Below, piece by piece: positions 28,386-38,354 of a DNA stretch of 64,000 nucleotides (its first letter is position 1; the number at the start of each line of letters is the position of its first letter). The notes below the pieces were generated by a model. The model was not told the origin of the DNA. It ran no database searches and saw nothing but the letters and a program-made list of their open reading frames with translations. This stretch comes from Achromobacter denitrificans NBRC 15125 (GTDB taxonomy: Bacteria; Pseudomonadota; Gammaproteobacteria; Burkholderiales; Burkholderiaceae_B): contig NZ_BCTQ01000002.1 in NCBI RefSeq assembly GCF_001571365.1, positions 1-64,000 of the forward strand. The letters are read 5' to 3'. A program made the position numbers and the translations under genes.

Positions 28386-29063
28386 TCAGATCCAGTAGGC
28401 GGTGGTCGTCATGACCTTAGACATTGCCTTCATGGCCGTCCTGACGGGGAGGGACAGGGGCACGCCGCCGGCGGCTTCGGCGCTGGCGCGATGCTGCGCC
28501 TCGTCTTCCTTCATCTTCTGGACGATCTGGCGGGAACGCTCGTCCTGCACCGGCAAGGTGCGCAGATGGCTTTCGAGGTGGGCCTCGACCTGCTTTTCCG
28601 TTTCGGCCATGAAACCCAGGTTGCGGGGCACGCCCGCGTAGCTGGCCAGCACCCCCAGCGCGAATGAGCCGGCGTACCAGACCGGATTCAGCAGGCTGGC
28701 GCGGCTGCCGAGTTCGGTCAGGCGCTGATTGCACCAGACCAGGTGGTCCACCTCCTCGGAGGCGGCGTTCAGCAGCAGCGCGCGGGGCGCGGGGTCGCGG
28801 CACACGGAGGCCTGCCCGCGGTACAACGCCTGGGCGCAGACTTCCCCGACATGATTCACCCGCATCAGCCCGGCCGCGTGGCGTTTTTCCTGGGCCGACA
28901 GGGCCTGCGGCGCCTCTTCGGCGGTGGCCGGGTACGGCCGCCCGGCGGTGGCGCTGCCGCTCAGCACCCGCAACGCGCGGTCCGCTTCGGCCAGCAAGGC
29001 GTCCAGGGGATTGGTGCGACGCAGGAAAGAAACAGGGCCGGATCTAGACAGGGCGGTGGACAT
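28386..29063 (-). CDS. coq7: Coq7-type demethoxyubiquinone hydroxylase
   Basis: Di-iron, membrane-associated hydroxylase of ubiquinone synthesis that adds the last ring hydroxyl. The ATG at 29063 follows GAGGAG and gives 225 aa; a longer frame to 29138 lacks a ribosome site. Di-iron ligand motifs: [37 protein letters not shown] and EDEAQH, in the order typical of Coq7. It stands alone, divergent from the OsmC gene. Confidence 0.94.
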   Translation of the reverse strand: MSTALSRSGPVSFLRRTNPLDALLAEADRALRVLSGSATAGRPYPATAEEAPQALSAQEKRHAAGLMRVNHVGEVCAQALYRGQASVCRDPAPRALLLNAASEEVDHLVWCNQRLTELGSRASLLNPVWYAGSFALGVLASYAGVPRNLGFMAETEKQVEAHLESHLRTLPVQDERSRQIVQKMKEDEAQHRASAEAAGGVPLSLPVRTAMKAMSKVMTTTAYWI

Positions 29064-29186
29064 AAACGACTCCTCGGCAAGGCAGGCGCCGACGCCCCTG
29101 ATGCGGGGCGGGGCTCTCATGCCCGGAATTGTACGCAACAGGTATCATCAACCATTGACTGCGCTCAAGCAGAAGGACGCGACAAC

Positions 29187-29630
29187 ATGGAATGCACGAT
29201 CGACTGGGGCGGCCCGAACGGCATGCTCTTTACCGCCAGCACCGGCAGCGGCCACGTGGCCGTCATGGACGGCGCCGTGGACGGCGGCGGCCACAATCTG
29301 GCCCCCCGCCCGATGGAAATGCTGCTGGCCGGCACCGGCGGCTGCACGGCGTACGACGTCGTGCTGATCCTCAAGCGCGGACGCCACGCCGTCAGCGGCT
29401 GCAGCGTCAAGCTGCAGGCCGAGCGCGCCGACAGCGACCCCAAGGTGTTCACCCGCATCCATTTCGCGTTCACCGTCACCGGCCGCAACCTGCCGCGCGC
29501 CGCGGTCGAGCGCGCGGTGCAGCTGTCGCACGAAAAGTATTGCTCCGCCTCGGCCATGCTGGAGAAAACCGCCGCGCTGACCTTCTCGGTCGAGATCGTG
29601 GACACCCAGGAAGCCCCCGCCGCCGCCTGA
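29187..29630 (+). CDS. OsmC/YhfA-family protein
   Basis: Small OsmC-fold protein of 147 aa. Start ATG at 29187 behind AGAAGGA. The two redox cysteines of the family are C53 (GTGGCTAYD) and C119 (EKYCSAS). Members reduce organic hydroperoxides; the YhfA-like branch is poorly characterised. Monocistronic, with a GC hairpin (29678-29702) between it and thyA. Confidence 0.88.
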   Translation: MECTIDWGGPNGMLFTASTGSGHVAVMDGAVDGGGHNLAPRPMEMLLAGTGGCTAYDVVLILKRGRHAVSGCSVKLQAERADSDPKVFTRIHFAFTVTGRNLPRAAVERAVQLSHEKYCSASAMLEKTAALTFSVEIVDTQEAPAAA

Positions 29631-29677
29631 GTCGCGCCGCCGTGGTGTAATTCCACCATTAATTCAATTACCTGAGC

Positions 29678-29702
29678 GCCGCCGCGATCCGTTCGCGGCG
29701 GC
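29678..29702 (+). other. hairpin between osmC-like gene and thyA
   Basis: A 9-bp stem (GCCGCCGCG/CGCGGCGGC) with a 7-nt loop. CTGTCT follows, so it is not a clear rho-independent terminator. Confidence 0.4.
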
Positions 29703-29744
29703 CTGTCTGCGTCACCCGCGGGGCGGGCGAACAGAAGGACCACC

Positions 29745-30716
29745 ATGAAACAATACCTGGACCTCGTTCAAACCATCCTGGACACCGGCGCGTGGCAGGA
29801 GAACCGCACCGGAATTCGCACCCTGAGCATGCCGGGCGCCTCGCTGCGCTTCGACCTGCAAAAGGGCTTCCCCGCGGTGACCACCAAGAAGCTGGCGTTC
29901 AAGTCCGCCATTGGCGAAATGGTGGGCTTCCTGCGCGCCTCGCGCAGCGCCGCGGAATTCCGCGAACTGGGCTGCAAGGTCTGGGACCAGAACGCCAACG
30001 AGAACAGCCAGTGGCTGGCCAACCCCTACCGGGAAGGGGCCGACGACCTCGGCCCGGTGTACGGCGTGCAATGGCGCCAGTGGCCCGCCTACAAGCTGCT
30101 GGACGCCGACCGCGGCGCCCAGATCGCCGACGCCCTCGGGCGCGGGTACGCCAAGGTGGCCGACCTGGAAGAAGCCGGCCGGCCCAAGGTGCTGCTGTAC
30201 AAGGCGGTGGACCAGTTGCGGCAATGCCTGGACACCATCCACGAACGGCCCGGCGATCGCCGCATCCTCTTCCACGGCTGGAACTGGGCGCAGATCGAGG
30301 AAATGGCGCTGCCTCCCTGCCACCTGCTCTATCAGTTCCTGCCGAACGCCACGACCCGCGAAATCTCGTTGTGCCTGTACATCCGCTCCAACGATGTCGG
30401 CCTGGGCACGCCGTTCAACCTGACCGAAGGCGCCGCCCTGCTGCACCTGGTGGGCCGGCTGACGGGCTACACGCCGCGCTGGTTCTCCTACTTCATCGGC
30501 GACGCCCACATCTATGAGAACCACCTGCCGATGCTGCGCGAACAGCTGAAGCGCGAACCGTACGAGGCGCCCCGCCTCGTCCTGTCCGACCGCATCCCCG
30601 ACTTCGCGGCCACCGGGCGCTACGAACCCGAATGGCTGGAAAAGGTGGAACCGGGAGACTTCTCGCTGTCCGGCTACCAGCATCACGCCCCGCTCACCGC
30701 GGCCATGGCCGTGTAG
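29745..30716 (+). CDS. thyA: thymidylate synthase
   Basis: Converts dUMP to dTMP using methylenetetrahydrofolate. Catalytic Cys192 sits in [11 protein letters not shown]. At 323 aa it is longer than the 264-aa E. coli enzyme because of an insert at about residues 115-155, as in the longer bacterial ThyA subtype. Start ATG at 29745 behind AGAAGGA. folA lies 2.6 kb downstream on the same strand, separated by a c-di-GMP gene. Confidence 0.97.
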   Translation: MKQYLDLVQTILDTGAWQENRTGIRTLSMPGASLRFDLQKGFPAVTTKKLAFKSAIGEMVGFLRASRSAAEFRELGCKVWDQNANENSQWLANPYREGADDLGPVYGVQWRQWPAYKLLDADRGAQIADALGRGYAKVADLEEAGRPKVLLYKAVDQLRQCLDTIHERPGDRRILFHGWNWAQIEEMALPPCHLLYQFLPNATTREISLCLYIRSNDVGLGTPFNLTEGAALLHLVGRLTGYTPRWFSYFIGDAHIYENHLPMLREQLKREPYEAPRLVLSDRIPDFAATGRYEPEWLEKVEPGDFSLSGYQHHAPLTAAMAV

Positions 30717-31156
30717 CACCTGCCCGGGCCGCGCTGGCGCGGCCTTCGATCGGATTCGTCGGCCCCTGCCCCGGGGCGCTGCCCCCCCCGGGGGCAGCCC
30801 CCCCTGGCGCGCCCGCGCCCGGCGGCAAGTGAAGATTGGTGAGCATCTGGAAGCGCGATTTCGGTATAACCCATCCCTTAGCCTCGGACGCGCGTCCAGC
30901 ATGAGTCGCGCCCCGGTGCTTCCGACCGGCTCATGCCGCGCCATGCCCGTCGCTCGCCGCGAAACCGGGCAAACCGCCTGGCTGCGCCGACCACCGGCAT
31001 TGCCCAGCCGCCTTCCCCTTCCCGACCAGAGAGTACGCGCATCGCCAAACTCGGCAGCAGGATATGGCCTGCGATCGAATTGCAACTGTTAACTACCAAT
31101 TGATTTGAGTTGAAGCCCGCGCGGCGGCTGTATGCGCTAAGGACAGGACCCCACAA
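30717..31156. other. 440-bp spacer ahead of the MHYT-GGDEF-EAL gene
   Basis: Contains the thyA hairpin, a very G/C-rich palindrome (GCTGCCCC with GGGGCAGC, about 30782-30804), then ~300 bp without a coding frame of family type. An AT-rich stretch at 31075-31110 is the best place for the promoter of the next gene. I see no c-di-GMP aptamer motif. Confidence 0.45.
30727..30746 (+). terminator. weak terminator after thyA
   Basis: GGCCGCGC/GCGCGGCC stem (30727-30744) followed by TTCGAT. The U-tract is poor, so efficiency is doubtful. Confidence 0.4.
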
Positions 31157-33220
31157 ATGCTCGTTGGAACTTATAACCCTTCGCTCGTCCTCGTATCCCT
31201 AGGGGTCGCCATCCTGGCGTCGTATACAGCGTTGGGCATGGCCAACCGCGTCCGGGCGGCGAACGGGCTGCCGGCCGCGCGCTACTGGCTGGCCGGCGGG
31301 GCCTTCGCCATGGGCGTCGGCATCTGGTCCATGCATTTCGTCGGCATGCTGGCGTTCAGCCTGCCCATTCCCATGGGCTACGACCTGCCCCTGACCGTGC
31401 TGTCGCTGGGGATCGCCATCGGCTGCTCCGCCTTCGCGCTGTGGACCGTGAGCAAGGACGAACTGCCCGCCCGGCGGCTGGCGGTGGGCGCCCTGCTGAT
31501 GGGCGCCGGCATCGCCACGATGCACTACGTCGGCATGGCCGCCATGCGCATGGCGCCGGGCATCGACTACGACCCGAAGTGGTTCGCGCTGTCCATCCTC
31601 ATCGCGGTGGCCGCTTCGGGCGCCGCCCTCTGGATCACCTACCGGCTGCGCCATGACGGCCCCCGCGTGGCCTTGTCGCGCCCGCTGGCCGCCGTGGTGA
31701 TGGGCCTCGCCATCGTCGGCATGCACTACACCGGCATGGAAGCCGCGGGCTTCCCGAACGGCAGCATCTGCATGGCCGCCGACGCCGGCATCTCCGCCGG
31801 TTGGCTGGCCATCGCCGTGACCGCGGTGACCTTGAGCGTGCTCGCCATCGCCTTGCTGGTCGCGGTGCTGGACAACCGGCTGGAGGCGCGCACCTCCGCC
31901 CTGGCCTCCTCGCTGGCCGAGGCCAACGAAGAGCTGGTGCAGCTGGCGCTGCACGACACCCTGACCAAGCTGCCCAACCGCATCCTGCTCGAAGACCGGA
32001 TGGAGCAGGCCATCGAAAGCGCCAGCCGCCGCAAGGGCTATTTCGCGGTCCTGTTCTTTGACCTGGACGGGTTCAAGGCGGTCAACGACGCCTACGGCCA
32101 CCACACCGGCGATGCCCTGCTGATCGACCTGGCCCAGCGCATCCGCCAGGCGCTGCGCACCCAGGACACGGTGGCGCGCCTGGGCGGCGACGAATTCATC
32201 GTGCTGAGCGAGGTGGTCGAACCCACCGACGCCGCCAACGTGGCCGACCGCCTGATCGACGCCATCGCCCGCCCGGTGATGGTCTACGGGCACGAAGTGC
32301 TGGTGACCTCCAGCGTGGGCATCGCCATCTACCCGAACGACGGCGAGGACACCCATACGCTGCTGACCAACGCCGACGCCGCCATGTACCACGCCAAGCG
32401 CCTGGGCGGCACCGGCTACAGCTTCTTCGAGCCGTCCATGAACGCGGACGCGCACGAGCAGATCGAACTGCTGCACGACCTGCGCCTGGCCCAGGAGCGC
32501 GACCAGTTCGTCCTGCACTACCAGCCCAAGTACGAGGCGCCCGCGGGCCCCATCGTCGGCGCCGAGGCGCTGCTGCGCTGGAACCATCCGACGCGCGGGC
32601 TGGTCGGCCCCGACCAGTTCATCCCCACGGCGGAAAAGACCGGCCTGATCCTGTCCATCGGCGAATGGGTCATCAACGAAGCCTGCCGCCAGATGCGCGA
32701 ATGGATCGACGCCGGGCAAGGCCACTGGACCATCGCCGTCAACATCTCGGCGCTGCAGTTCGCCCACGCCAGCCTGGTGGAAACGGTACGCTCCGCGCTG
32801 CTGCGCCACGACGTGCCGCCGGCCTGCCTGACCCTGGAAGTGACCGAATCCACGGCGATGCGCGACGCCGAGGCCAGCCTGGCCGTGCTCAAGCGCCTGT
32901 CGACGCTGGGCGTGACGATCTCCATCGACGACTTCGGCACCGGCTATTCCAGCCTGCTGTACCTGAAACGGCTGCCCGCCACAGAACTGAAGATCGACCG
33001 CGGCTTCGTGAACCAGCTGGAAAACGACAATGAGGACGCCGCCATCGTTTCGGCCATCGTCGCCCTGGCGCAGCAGCTCAATCTGCGCATCGTGGCCGAA
33101 GGCGTGGAAACCACGGCGCAGCAGAAATTCCTGACCGGCCTGGGCTGCGATTCGCTGCAGGGATTCCTGCTGGGCAAGCCCATGCCGGCCACCGAATTCC
33201 TGGAACACGCCACGGACTGA
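31157..33220 (+). CDS. MHYT-GGDEF-EAL membrane c-di-GMP enzyme
   Basis: Inner-membrane protein of 687 aa. The N-terminal MHYT sensor (~10-235, about seven helices) has the triplet motifs MHFVGM (59-64), MHYVGM (122-127) and MHYTGM (189-194), thought to bind copper or a diatomic gas. The GGDEF domain has GGDEF (343-347) with an intact inhibitory site RTQD (334-337). The EAL domain has EALLRW (470-475) and DDFGTGYSS. Both catalytic motifs are intact, so it could make or degrade c-di-GMP; net activity cannot be told. Confidence 0.95.
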   Translation: MLVGTYNPSLVLVSLGVAILASYTALGMANRVRAANGLPAARYWLAGGAFAMGVGIWSMHFVGMLAFSLPIPMGYDLPLTVLSLGIAIGCSAFALWTVSKDELPARRLAVGALLMGAGIATMHYVGMAAMRMAPGIDYDPKWFALSILIAVAASGAALWITYRLRHDGPRVALSRPLAAVVMGLAIVGMHYTGMEAAGFPNGSICMAADAGISAGWLAIAVTAVTLSVLAIALLVAVLDNRLEARTSALASSLAEANEELVQLALHDTLTKLPNRILLEDRMEQAIESASRRKGYFAVLFFDLDGFKAVNDAYGHHTGDALLIDLAQRIRQALRTQDTVARLGGDEFIVLSEVVEPTDAANVADRLIDAIARPVMVYGHEVLVTSSVGIAIYPNDGEDTHTLLTNADAAMYHAKRLGGTGYSFFEPSMNADAHEQIELLHDLRLAQERDQFVLHYQPKYEAPAGPIVGAEALLRWNHPTRGLVGPDQFIPTAEKTGLILSIGEWVINEACRQMREWIDAGQGHWTIAVNISALQFAHASLVETVRSALLRHDVPPACLTLEVTESTAMRDAEASLAVLKRLSTLGVTISIDDFGTGYSSLLYLKRLPATELKIDRGFVNQLENDNEDAAIVSAIVALAQQLNLRIVAEGVETTAQQKFLTGLGCDSLQGFLLGKPMPATEFLEHATD

Positions 33221-33296
33221 GGCCCGCGCGGCGCCAGGCCGCGCAAATTTGCTACGCTAGGCGCGTCCCATCGAAACTCCAACGCCGCCCATCCGC

Positions 33297-33782
33297 ATGT
33301 CCGCCCGCCTCACCCTGATCGTCGCCTACTCCACCAACCGCGCCATCGGCCGCGACAACGCCCTGCCCTGGAAGCTGCCGGGCGACCTGGCCCATTTCAA
33401 GCGCAGCACGCTGGGCAGCCCCATCATCATGGGCCGCAAGACCTGGGATTCCCTGGGCCGCCCCCTGCCCGGCCGCAGCAATATCGTGATCAGCCGCAAT
33501 CCGGCCTTCAGCGCGGAAGGCGCCATCCTGGTGCCCTCGCTGGAAGCCGCCATCGGCGCCTGCGGCGACGTGGCCGACGCCTACGTGATCGGCGGCGCGC
33601 AGATCTACGCGCAGGCCCTACCCCTGGCGCAGCGCGTGCTGGCCACCGAAGTCCACGCCGAGGTCGAGGGCGACGCCTTCTTTCCGCTGCTGCCCGCTTT
33701 CCAGTGGAAGGAAACGGCGCGCGCGCCGCAACCGGCCGAAAACGGCTATGACTACGACTTCGTCACGTATGAACGCGCGTAG
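33297..33782 (+). CDS. folA: dihydrofolate reductase
   Basis: Reduces dihydrofolate to tetrahydrofolate, regenerating the cofactor used by ThyA. It has 161 aa. Readable motifs are the AIGRDNALPWKLPGDL active-site segment with the catalytic Asp of PGDL, IMGRKTWDSLG, and GGAQIYAQAL. The stop codon (33780-33782) lies within the first bases of the long inverted repeat. Confidence 0.97.
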   Translation: MSARLTLIVAYSTNRAIGRDNALPWKLPGDLAHFKRSTLGSPIIMGRKTWDSLGRPLPGRSNIVISRNPAFSAEGAILVPSLEAAIGACGDVADAYVIGGAQIYAQALPLAQRVLATEVHAEVEGDAFFPLLPAFQWKETARAPQPAENGYDYDFVTYERA

Positions 33783-33963
33783 GATGGGTGGAGCGCGAGA
33801 TCCTCTCCACGAGAACCCCGTTCTCCAGCGCGCGAAACCCATGCGGCCGTGGGCAGATTGTGTTCGGCATCGGCCGGAAAACAATCGATTGCAGCCGCAT
33901 GGGTTTCGCGCGTTGGAGAGTTGTGTTCTAGCTTAAGAACTCTCGCGCTCCACCCATCCTACG
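33778..33963. repeat. long imperfect inverted repeat between convergent genes
   Basis: Two 70-bp arms (33778-33847 and 33894-33963) around a 46-bp centre. The outer ~22 bp (starting CGTAGGATGGGTGGAGCG) and inner ~25 bp (CGCGCGAAACCCATGCGGC) of each arm are near-identical in inverted orientation; the middle has diverged. The centre carries its own GATTGT/ACAATC dyad. The arms contain the stop codons of both folA and the convergent MocR gene, so it can end both transcripts. The core resembles the GTAGG-TGGGTGGAGCG / CGAAACCCA class of repetitive palindromes seen in many proteobacteria. Confidence 0.85.
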
Positions 33964-35374
33964 CCCCCGCGTTGCGCATGAAGCGCCAGAGCGCCGGCGC
34001 CTCCGAATAGGCCACGTTGAAACGCACCCAGGGCGTGTCGGCCTCGTCCGCCTCGAAATAGGAACCCGGCGCCAGCCAGATGCCGTCCTTGAGCGCCAGC
34101 TCGGCCAGGCCGTTGGCGCCGCGTTCGCGCCATTGCCCGCCCACCTTGGCCCACAGGAACAGGCCGCCCTGCGGCCGTCCGTAGATCTCGAAGCCGTGCT
34201 GCTCCATCTGCCGGGCTACCCCGGCATGAGCCTCGGCCAGCCGCTCGCGGGTGCGGGCGATGTGGGCGCGGTAGCGCCCTTCGCGGATCACCTGGTGCAC
34301 GATGCGCTCCATGATCTCCGGCGAGGTCAGGCCCACCGCCATCTTGGTGCGCGCGATGTCGCGGGTGAGGTCCCGGTGGGCGACCACGTAGCCCACCCGC
34401 ACCGACGGACTGATGACCTTGGAATAGCCGCCCAGGTAGACCACCCGCCGGGTGCCGTCCAGGGCGGCGAGCATCGGCGTCACCCCGGGCGCCAGTTCGC
34501 GCGAGATGTCGTCCTCGATCACCCACAGCCCATGGCGCTCGGCCGCCTGCAGGATGCGGAACGCGTTGGCCATGCCGATGCTGGCGCCCGACGGATTCTG
34601 CAAGGCGGTATTGACGAACAGGGCGCGAGGCCGGTGCCGGGCCGCCGCGGCGTCCAGCGCGTCGCAATCCAGCCCGTCCACCGTGCGCGGCACGGCCACC
34701 GCCCGCAAGCCCGCCAACCGCAGCATCTGCAACAGGTTGGCGTAGGCCGGCTGTTCCACCACCACGGTATCGCCGGGCCGCAGCAGCGTGCGGATCACCA
34801 TGTCCAGGCCATGCGTGACGCCCTGGGTCAGCAGGACCTGCGACGCCTCCACCTCCATGCCCTGCGCGCCGAGGCTGGCCGCGATGGTCTCGCGCAGCGG
34901 CGCGTAACCGTAGGGATGGCCGTAGTTGGCGATGCGCATGGCCGGCACCCGCCCCATGTGGCGCAGCGCCATGTGCAGACCTTCTTCGTTCAGCCATTCG
35001 CCCGGCAGCCATCCGCAGCCCGATTTGATGGGGATGGAGTGGTCCGCGAAGATGTCCGACAGCAGCCACCCCGCGTTCAGGCGGGGCGGCTCCCACGACA
35101 GCGGCTGGCGCGGGCGCGCCGGCGCGTCGGGCGTGGCGACCCGGTAGCCCGCGCCCGGCCGGGCCGCCAGCCAGCCCAGCGACACGAGCCGGCTGTAGGC
35201 GCTGGCCACGGTGAACGTGCTGACATCGTGCAGGCGCGCGAACTCGCGCACCGAGGGCAGGGACATGCCCGGGCGGAGCGTCTGCGCCTCGATGGCCTGC
35301 AGGATGGCGGCGACCAGTTGCTCGACCAGGGTCGGGGCCTGGCCGCGGGCGCGGTTGGGCTGGAAGTCGATCAC
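33959..35374 (-). CDS. MocR-type regulator (GntR HTH + aminotransferase domain)
   Basis: Transcription factor of 471 aa. The GntR-type winged HTH spans ~12-80 (LPSVREFARLHDVSTFTVASAY). A class I aminotransferase-like domain spans ~105-465 with the PLP lysine K319 (GGYSKVISPSVRVGY) and NPSG (260-263). MocR proteins sense amines or PLP adducts and act on divergent genes. Divergent from the omega-amino-acid aminotransferase and mmsA, across a CTRTACAGTT repeat, so it most likely controls beta-alanine catabolism. Confidence 0.93.
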   Translation of the reverse strand: MIDFQPNRARGQAPTLVEQLVAAILQAIEAQTLRPGMSLPSVREFARLHDVSTFTVASAYSRLVSLGWLAARPGAGYRVATPDAPARPRQPLSWEPPRLNAGWLLSDIFADHSIPIKSGCGWLPGEWLNEEGLHMALRHMGRVPAMRIANYGHPYGYAPLRETIAASLGAQGMEVEASQVLLTQGVTHGLDMVIRTLLRPGDTVVVEQPAYANLLQMLRLAGLRAVAVPRTVDGLDCDALDAAAARHRPRALFVNTALQNPSGASIGMANAFRILQAAERHGLWVIEDDISRELAPGVTPMLAALDGTRRVVYLGGYSKVISPSVRVGYVVAHRDLTRDIARTKMAVGLTSPEIMERIVHQVIREGRYRAHIARTRERLAEAHAGVARQMEQHGFEIYGRPQGGLFLWAKVGGQWRERGANGLAELALKDGIWLAPGSYFEADEADTPWVRFNVAYSEAPALWRFMRNAGA

Positions 35375-35382
35375 GGAGATAT

Positions 35383-35415
35383 CTGTACAGTTGTGTCGTT
35401 TACAACTATACAGTT
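35383..35415. promoter_or_regulatory. repeated CTRTACAGTT operator
   Basis: CTGTACAGTT (35383-35392) and CTATACAGTT (35406-35415) are direct repeats 23 bp apart. The same bases also form a 12-bp near-perfect inverted repeat (35383-35394 with 35402-35413). It lies 9 bp upstream of the MocR start and 121 bp upstream of the aminotransferase start. Paired direct repeats about two helical turns apart are the typical MocR/GabR operator form. Confidence 0.7.
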
Positions 35416-35535
35416 AGCGGCATTTGCGCGGATCGTATATTTGCATTCCCCCCCGGACACACCAGAATCGTCTGCATGCCGCTGGCTGCGCGATTGTCGC
35501 GCCGGCCCGGCCCCTGTCCTACCCCTGGAGCCGCC

Positions 35536-36861
35536 ATGAACGCCCCCGCCGCCTTGCCCGACCTGTCCCATCTCTGGATGCCCTTCACTGCCAACAAGCA
35601 GTTCAAGGCCCATCCGCGCATGCTGGCCACGGCCAAAGGCATGTACTACACCTCGGCCGACGGGCGCCAGGTGCTGGACGGCACCGCCGGCCTGTGGTGC
35701 GTCAACGCCGGCCACGGCCGCGAAGAAATCGTCGCCGCCATCGCCAAGCAGGCGGGCGTCATGGATTACGCCCCGGGCTTCCAGCTGGGCCATCCGCTGG
35801 CCTTCGAAGCCGCCACGGCCGTCGCCAGCCTGATGCCGCAGGGCCTGGACCGCGTCTTCTTCACGAATTCGGGTTCCGAGTCCGTCGATACCTCCCTGAA
35901 AATCGCCCTGGCCTATCACCGCGCCCGCGGGGAAGGCCAGCGCACCCGCCTGATCGGCCGCGAGCGCGGCTACCACGGCGTGGGCTTCGGCGGCATCTCG
36001 GTCGGCGGCATCTCGACCAACCGCAAGACGTTCTCCGGCGCGCTGCTGCCGGCCGTCGATCACCTGCCCCACACGCACAACCTGGAGCAGAATGCCTACT
36101 CCAAGGGCCAGCCCGCCTGGGGCGCCCAACTGGCCGACGAGCTGGAGCGCATCATCGCCCTGCACGACGCGTCCACCATCGCCGCGGTGATCGTCGAGCC
36201 CATGGCCGGCTCCACCGGCGTGCTGATCCCGCCCAAGGGCTACCTGGAGAAGCTGCGCGAGATCACCTCCAAGCACGGCATCCTGCTGATTTTCGACGAA
36301 GTCATCACCGCCTACGGCCGCCTGGGCGCCGCCACCGCCTCCGAGTTCTTCGGCGTGACGCCGGACATCATCGCCATGGCCAAGGGCGTCAGCAACGCGG
36401 CCGTGCCCGCGGGCGCGGTCGCCGTCAAGCGCGAGGTGCATGACGCCATCGTGAACGGCCCCGCCGGCGGCATCGAGTTCTTCCACGGCTACACCTATTC
36501 GGCGCACCCGCTCGCGGCCGCCGCCATCCTGGCCACGCTGGACATCTACCGCCGCGAGGACCTCTTCGGCCGCGCCCGCAAGCTGTCCGGCGCCTTCCAG
36601 GAAGCCGCCCACTCGCTCAAGGGCGCGCCTCACGTCATCGACGTGCGCAACCTGGGCCTGGTCAGCGGCATCGAACTGGCCCCGCGCGCGGGCGCGCCGG
36701 GCGCCCGCGCCGCCGAAGTCTTCCAGAAGTGCTTCGACAGCGGCCTGATGGTGCGCTACACCGGCGACATCATCGCCATCTCGCCCCCGCTGATCATCGA
36801 GGAAGCCCAGATCGGGCAGATCTTCGAACAAATCGGCAAGATCCTGAAGGAAGTGGCATGA
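35536..36861 (+). CDS. omega-amino acid:pyruvate (beta-alanine) aminotransferase
   Basis: Class III PLP aminotransferase of 441 aa moving the amino group of beta-alanine (or another omega-amino acid) to pyruvate, giving malonate semialdehyde and alanine. ATG at 35536 behind GGAG; a 20-codon upstream extension is not family-like. D254-E255 and PLP lysine K283 ([14 protein letters not shown]) are present, and the N-terminal [12 protein letters not shown] segment is typical of this subgroup. Its stop overlaps the mmsA start (ATGA). Confidence 0.93.
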   Translation: MNAPAALPDLSHLWMPFTANKQFKAHPRMLATAKGMYYTSADGRQVLDGTAGLWCVNAGHGREEIVAAIAKQAGVMDYAPGFQLGHPLAFEAATAVASLMPQGLDRVFFTNSGSESVDTSLKIALAYHRARGEGQRTRLIGRERGYHGVGFGGISVGGISTNRKTFSGALLPAVDHLPHTHNLEQNAYSKGQPAWGAQLADELERIIALHDASTIAAVIVEPMAGSTGVLIPPKGYLEKLREITSKHGILLIFDEVITAYGRLGAATASEFFGVTPDIIAMAKGVSNAAVPAGAVAVKREVHDAIVNGPAGGIEFFHGYTYSAHPLAAAAILATLDIYRREDLFGRARKLSGAFQEAAHSLKGAPHVIDVRNLGLVSGIELAPRAGAPGARAAEVFQKCFDSGLMVRYTGDIIAISPPLIIEEAQIGQIFEQIGKILKEVA

Positions 36862-38351
36862 AGACGATCCCGCATTTCATCAACGGCCAGCGTTACGACG
36901 GCAGCAGCAGCCGCTACGCCGACGGCTTCAATCCGGCCACCGGCGAAGTCACTTCCTCCATCCCGCTGGCCTCCAACGAGGACGTGGCGCTGGCCGTGGC
37001 CTCGGCCAAGGCCGCCTTCCCGGCCTGGTCGGAAACCCCCGCGCTCAAGCGCGCCCGCATCCTGTTCAACTTCAAGGCGCTGCTCGACGAGCACCAGGAC
37101 GAACTGGCCGAGCTGATCACGCGCGAACACGGCAAGGTCTTCTCCGACGCCAAGGGTGAAGTCACCCGCGGCATCGAGATCGTCGAATTCGCCTGCGGCA
37201 TTCCCCATCTGCTCAAAGGTCAGTATTCCGACCAGATCGGCGGCGGCATCGACAACTGGAGCATGCGCCAGGCGCTCGGCGTGGTGGCCGGCATCACGCC
37301 CTTCAACTTCCCCATGATGGTGCCGTGCTGGATGTTCCCGGTGGCGATCGCCTGCGGCAACACCTTCGTGCTCAAGCCCTCGGAACGCGATCCCTCGGCC
37401 TCGCTGCGCCTGGCCGAACTGCTGACCGAAGCCGGCCTGCCCCCGGGCGTTTTCAACGTCGTGCAGGGCGACAAGCAGGCGGTCGACGCGTTGATCGCTC
37501 ATCCTGACGTCGAGGCCCTGTCCTTCGTCGGATCGACCCCCATCGCCGAATACATCTATTCCGAAGGCACCCGCCGCGGCAAGCGCGTGCAGGCGCTGGG
37601 CGGCGCCAAGAACCATCTGGTCGTGATGCCCGACGCCGACCTGGACCAGGTCACCGACGCGCTGATGGGCGCGGCCTACGGCTCGGCCGGCGAACGCTGC
37701 ATGGCCATTTCGGTGGCCGTGGCGGTGGGCGATGTGGCCGACGAGCTGATCAAGCGCCTGACTCCGCGGGTGCAGTCCCTGATCGTCAAGGACGGCATGC
37801 AATCGGACGCGGAAATGGGTCCGCTGGTGACCTCGCAGCATCGCGCCAAGGTCATGGGCTACATCGAAGACGGCATCGCCGCCGGCGCCGACATGGTGGT
37901 GGACGGACGCGGCCTGAAGGTTGCCGGCAACGAGCGCGGCTTCTTCCTGGGCGGCACCTTGTTCGACAACGTGAAGCCGTCGATGAACATCTACCGTGAA
38001 GAAATCTTCGGGCCGGTGCTGTGCATCGTGCGCGTGCCGGACTTCGCCACCGCGGTGGACCTGATCAACGCGCATGAATTCGGCAACGGCGTGGCCTGCT
38101 TCACGTCCGACGGCGGCGTGGCGCGCGCTTTCGCCCGCCAGATCAAGGTCGGCATGGTCGGCATCAACGTGCCGATCCCCGTGCCCATGGCCTGGCATTC
38201 CTTCGGCGGCTGGAAGCGTTCGCTGTTCGGCGACCACCACGCCTACGGCGAGGAAGGCATCCGCTTCTATTCGCGCTACAAGAGCGTGATGCAGCGCTGG
38301 CCGGACAGCATCGCCAAGGGCGCGGAATTCACGATGCCTGTGGCTAAGTGA
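36858..38351 (+). CDS. mmsA: CoA-acylating methylmalonate/malonate-semialdehyde dehydrogenase
   Basis: NAD-dependent aldehyde dehydrogenase of 497 aa that converts malonate semialdehyde to acetyl-CoA (or methylmalonate semialdehyde to propionyl-CoA). Catalytic Cys281 in [25 protein letters not shown] and the [12 protein letters not shown] region identify the MMSDH subgroup; no general-base Glu is expected. Translationally coupled to the aminotransferase, giving a two-step beta-alanine to acetyl-CoA pathway. Confidence 0.95.
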   Translation: MKTIPHFINGQRYDGSSSRYADGFNPATGEVTSSIPLASNEDVALAVASAKAAFPAWSETPALKRARILFNFKALLDEHQDELAELITREHGKVFSDAKGEVTRGIEIVEFACGIPHLLKGQYSDQIGGGIDNWSMRQALGVVAGITPFNFPMMVPCWMFPVAIACGNTFVLKPSERDPSASLRLAELLTEAGLPPGVFNVVQGDKQAVDALIAHPDVEALSFVGSTPIAEYIYSEGTRRGKRVQALGGAKNHLVVMPDADLDQVTDALMGAAYGSAGERCMAISVAVAVGDVADELIKRLTPRVQSLIVKDGMQSDAEMGPLVTSQHRAKVMGYIEDGIAAGADMVVDGRGLKVAGNERGFFLGGTLFDNVKPSMNIYREEIFGPVLCIVRVPDFATAVDLINAHEFGNGVACFTSDGGVARAFARQIKVGMVGINVPIPVPMAWHSFGGWKRSLFGDHHAYGEEGIRFYSRYKSVMQRWPDSIAKGAEFTMPVAK

Positions 38352-38354
38352 GGG

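Noticed and set aside
30829-31092. 87-codon ORF in the spacer before the MHYT gene
   Set aside because: Arg/Pro/Ser-rich composition, no ribosome site and no recognisable domain.
33778-33963. Insertion sequence remnant
   Set aside because: No transposase fragment and no target-site duplication is visible. The arms converge on gene ends as a terminator or REP-like element would.
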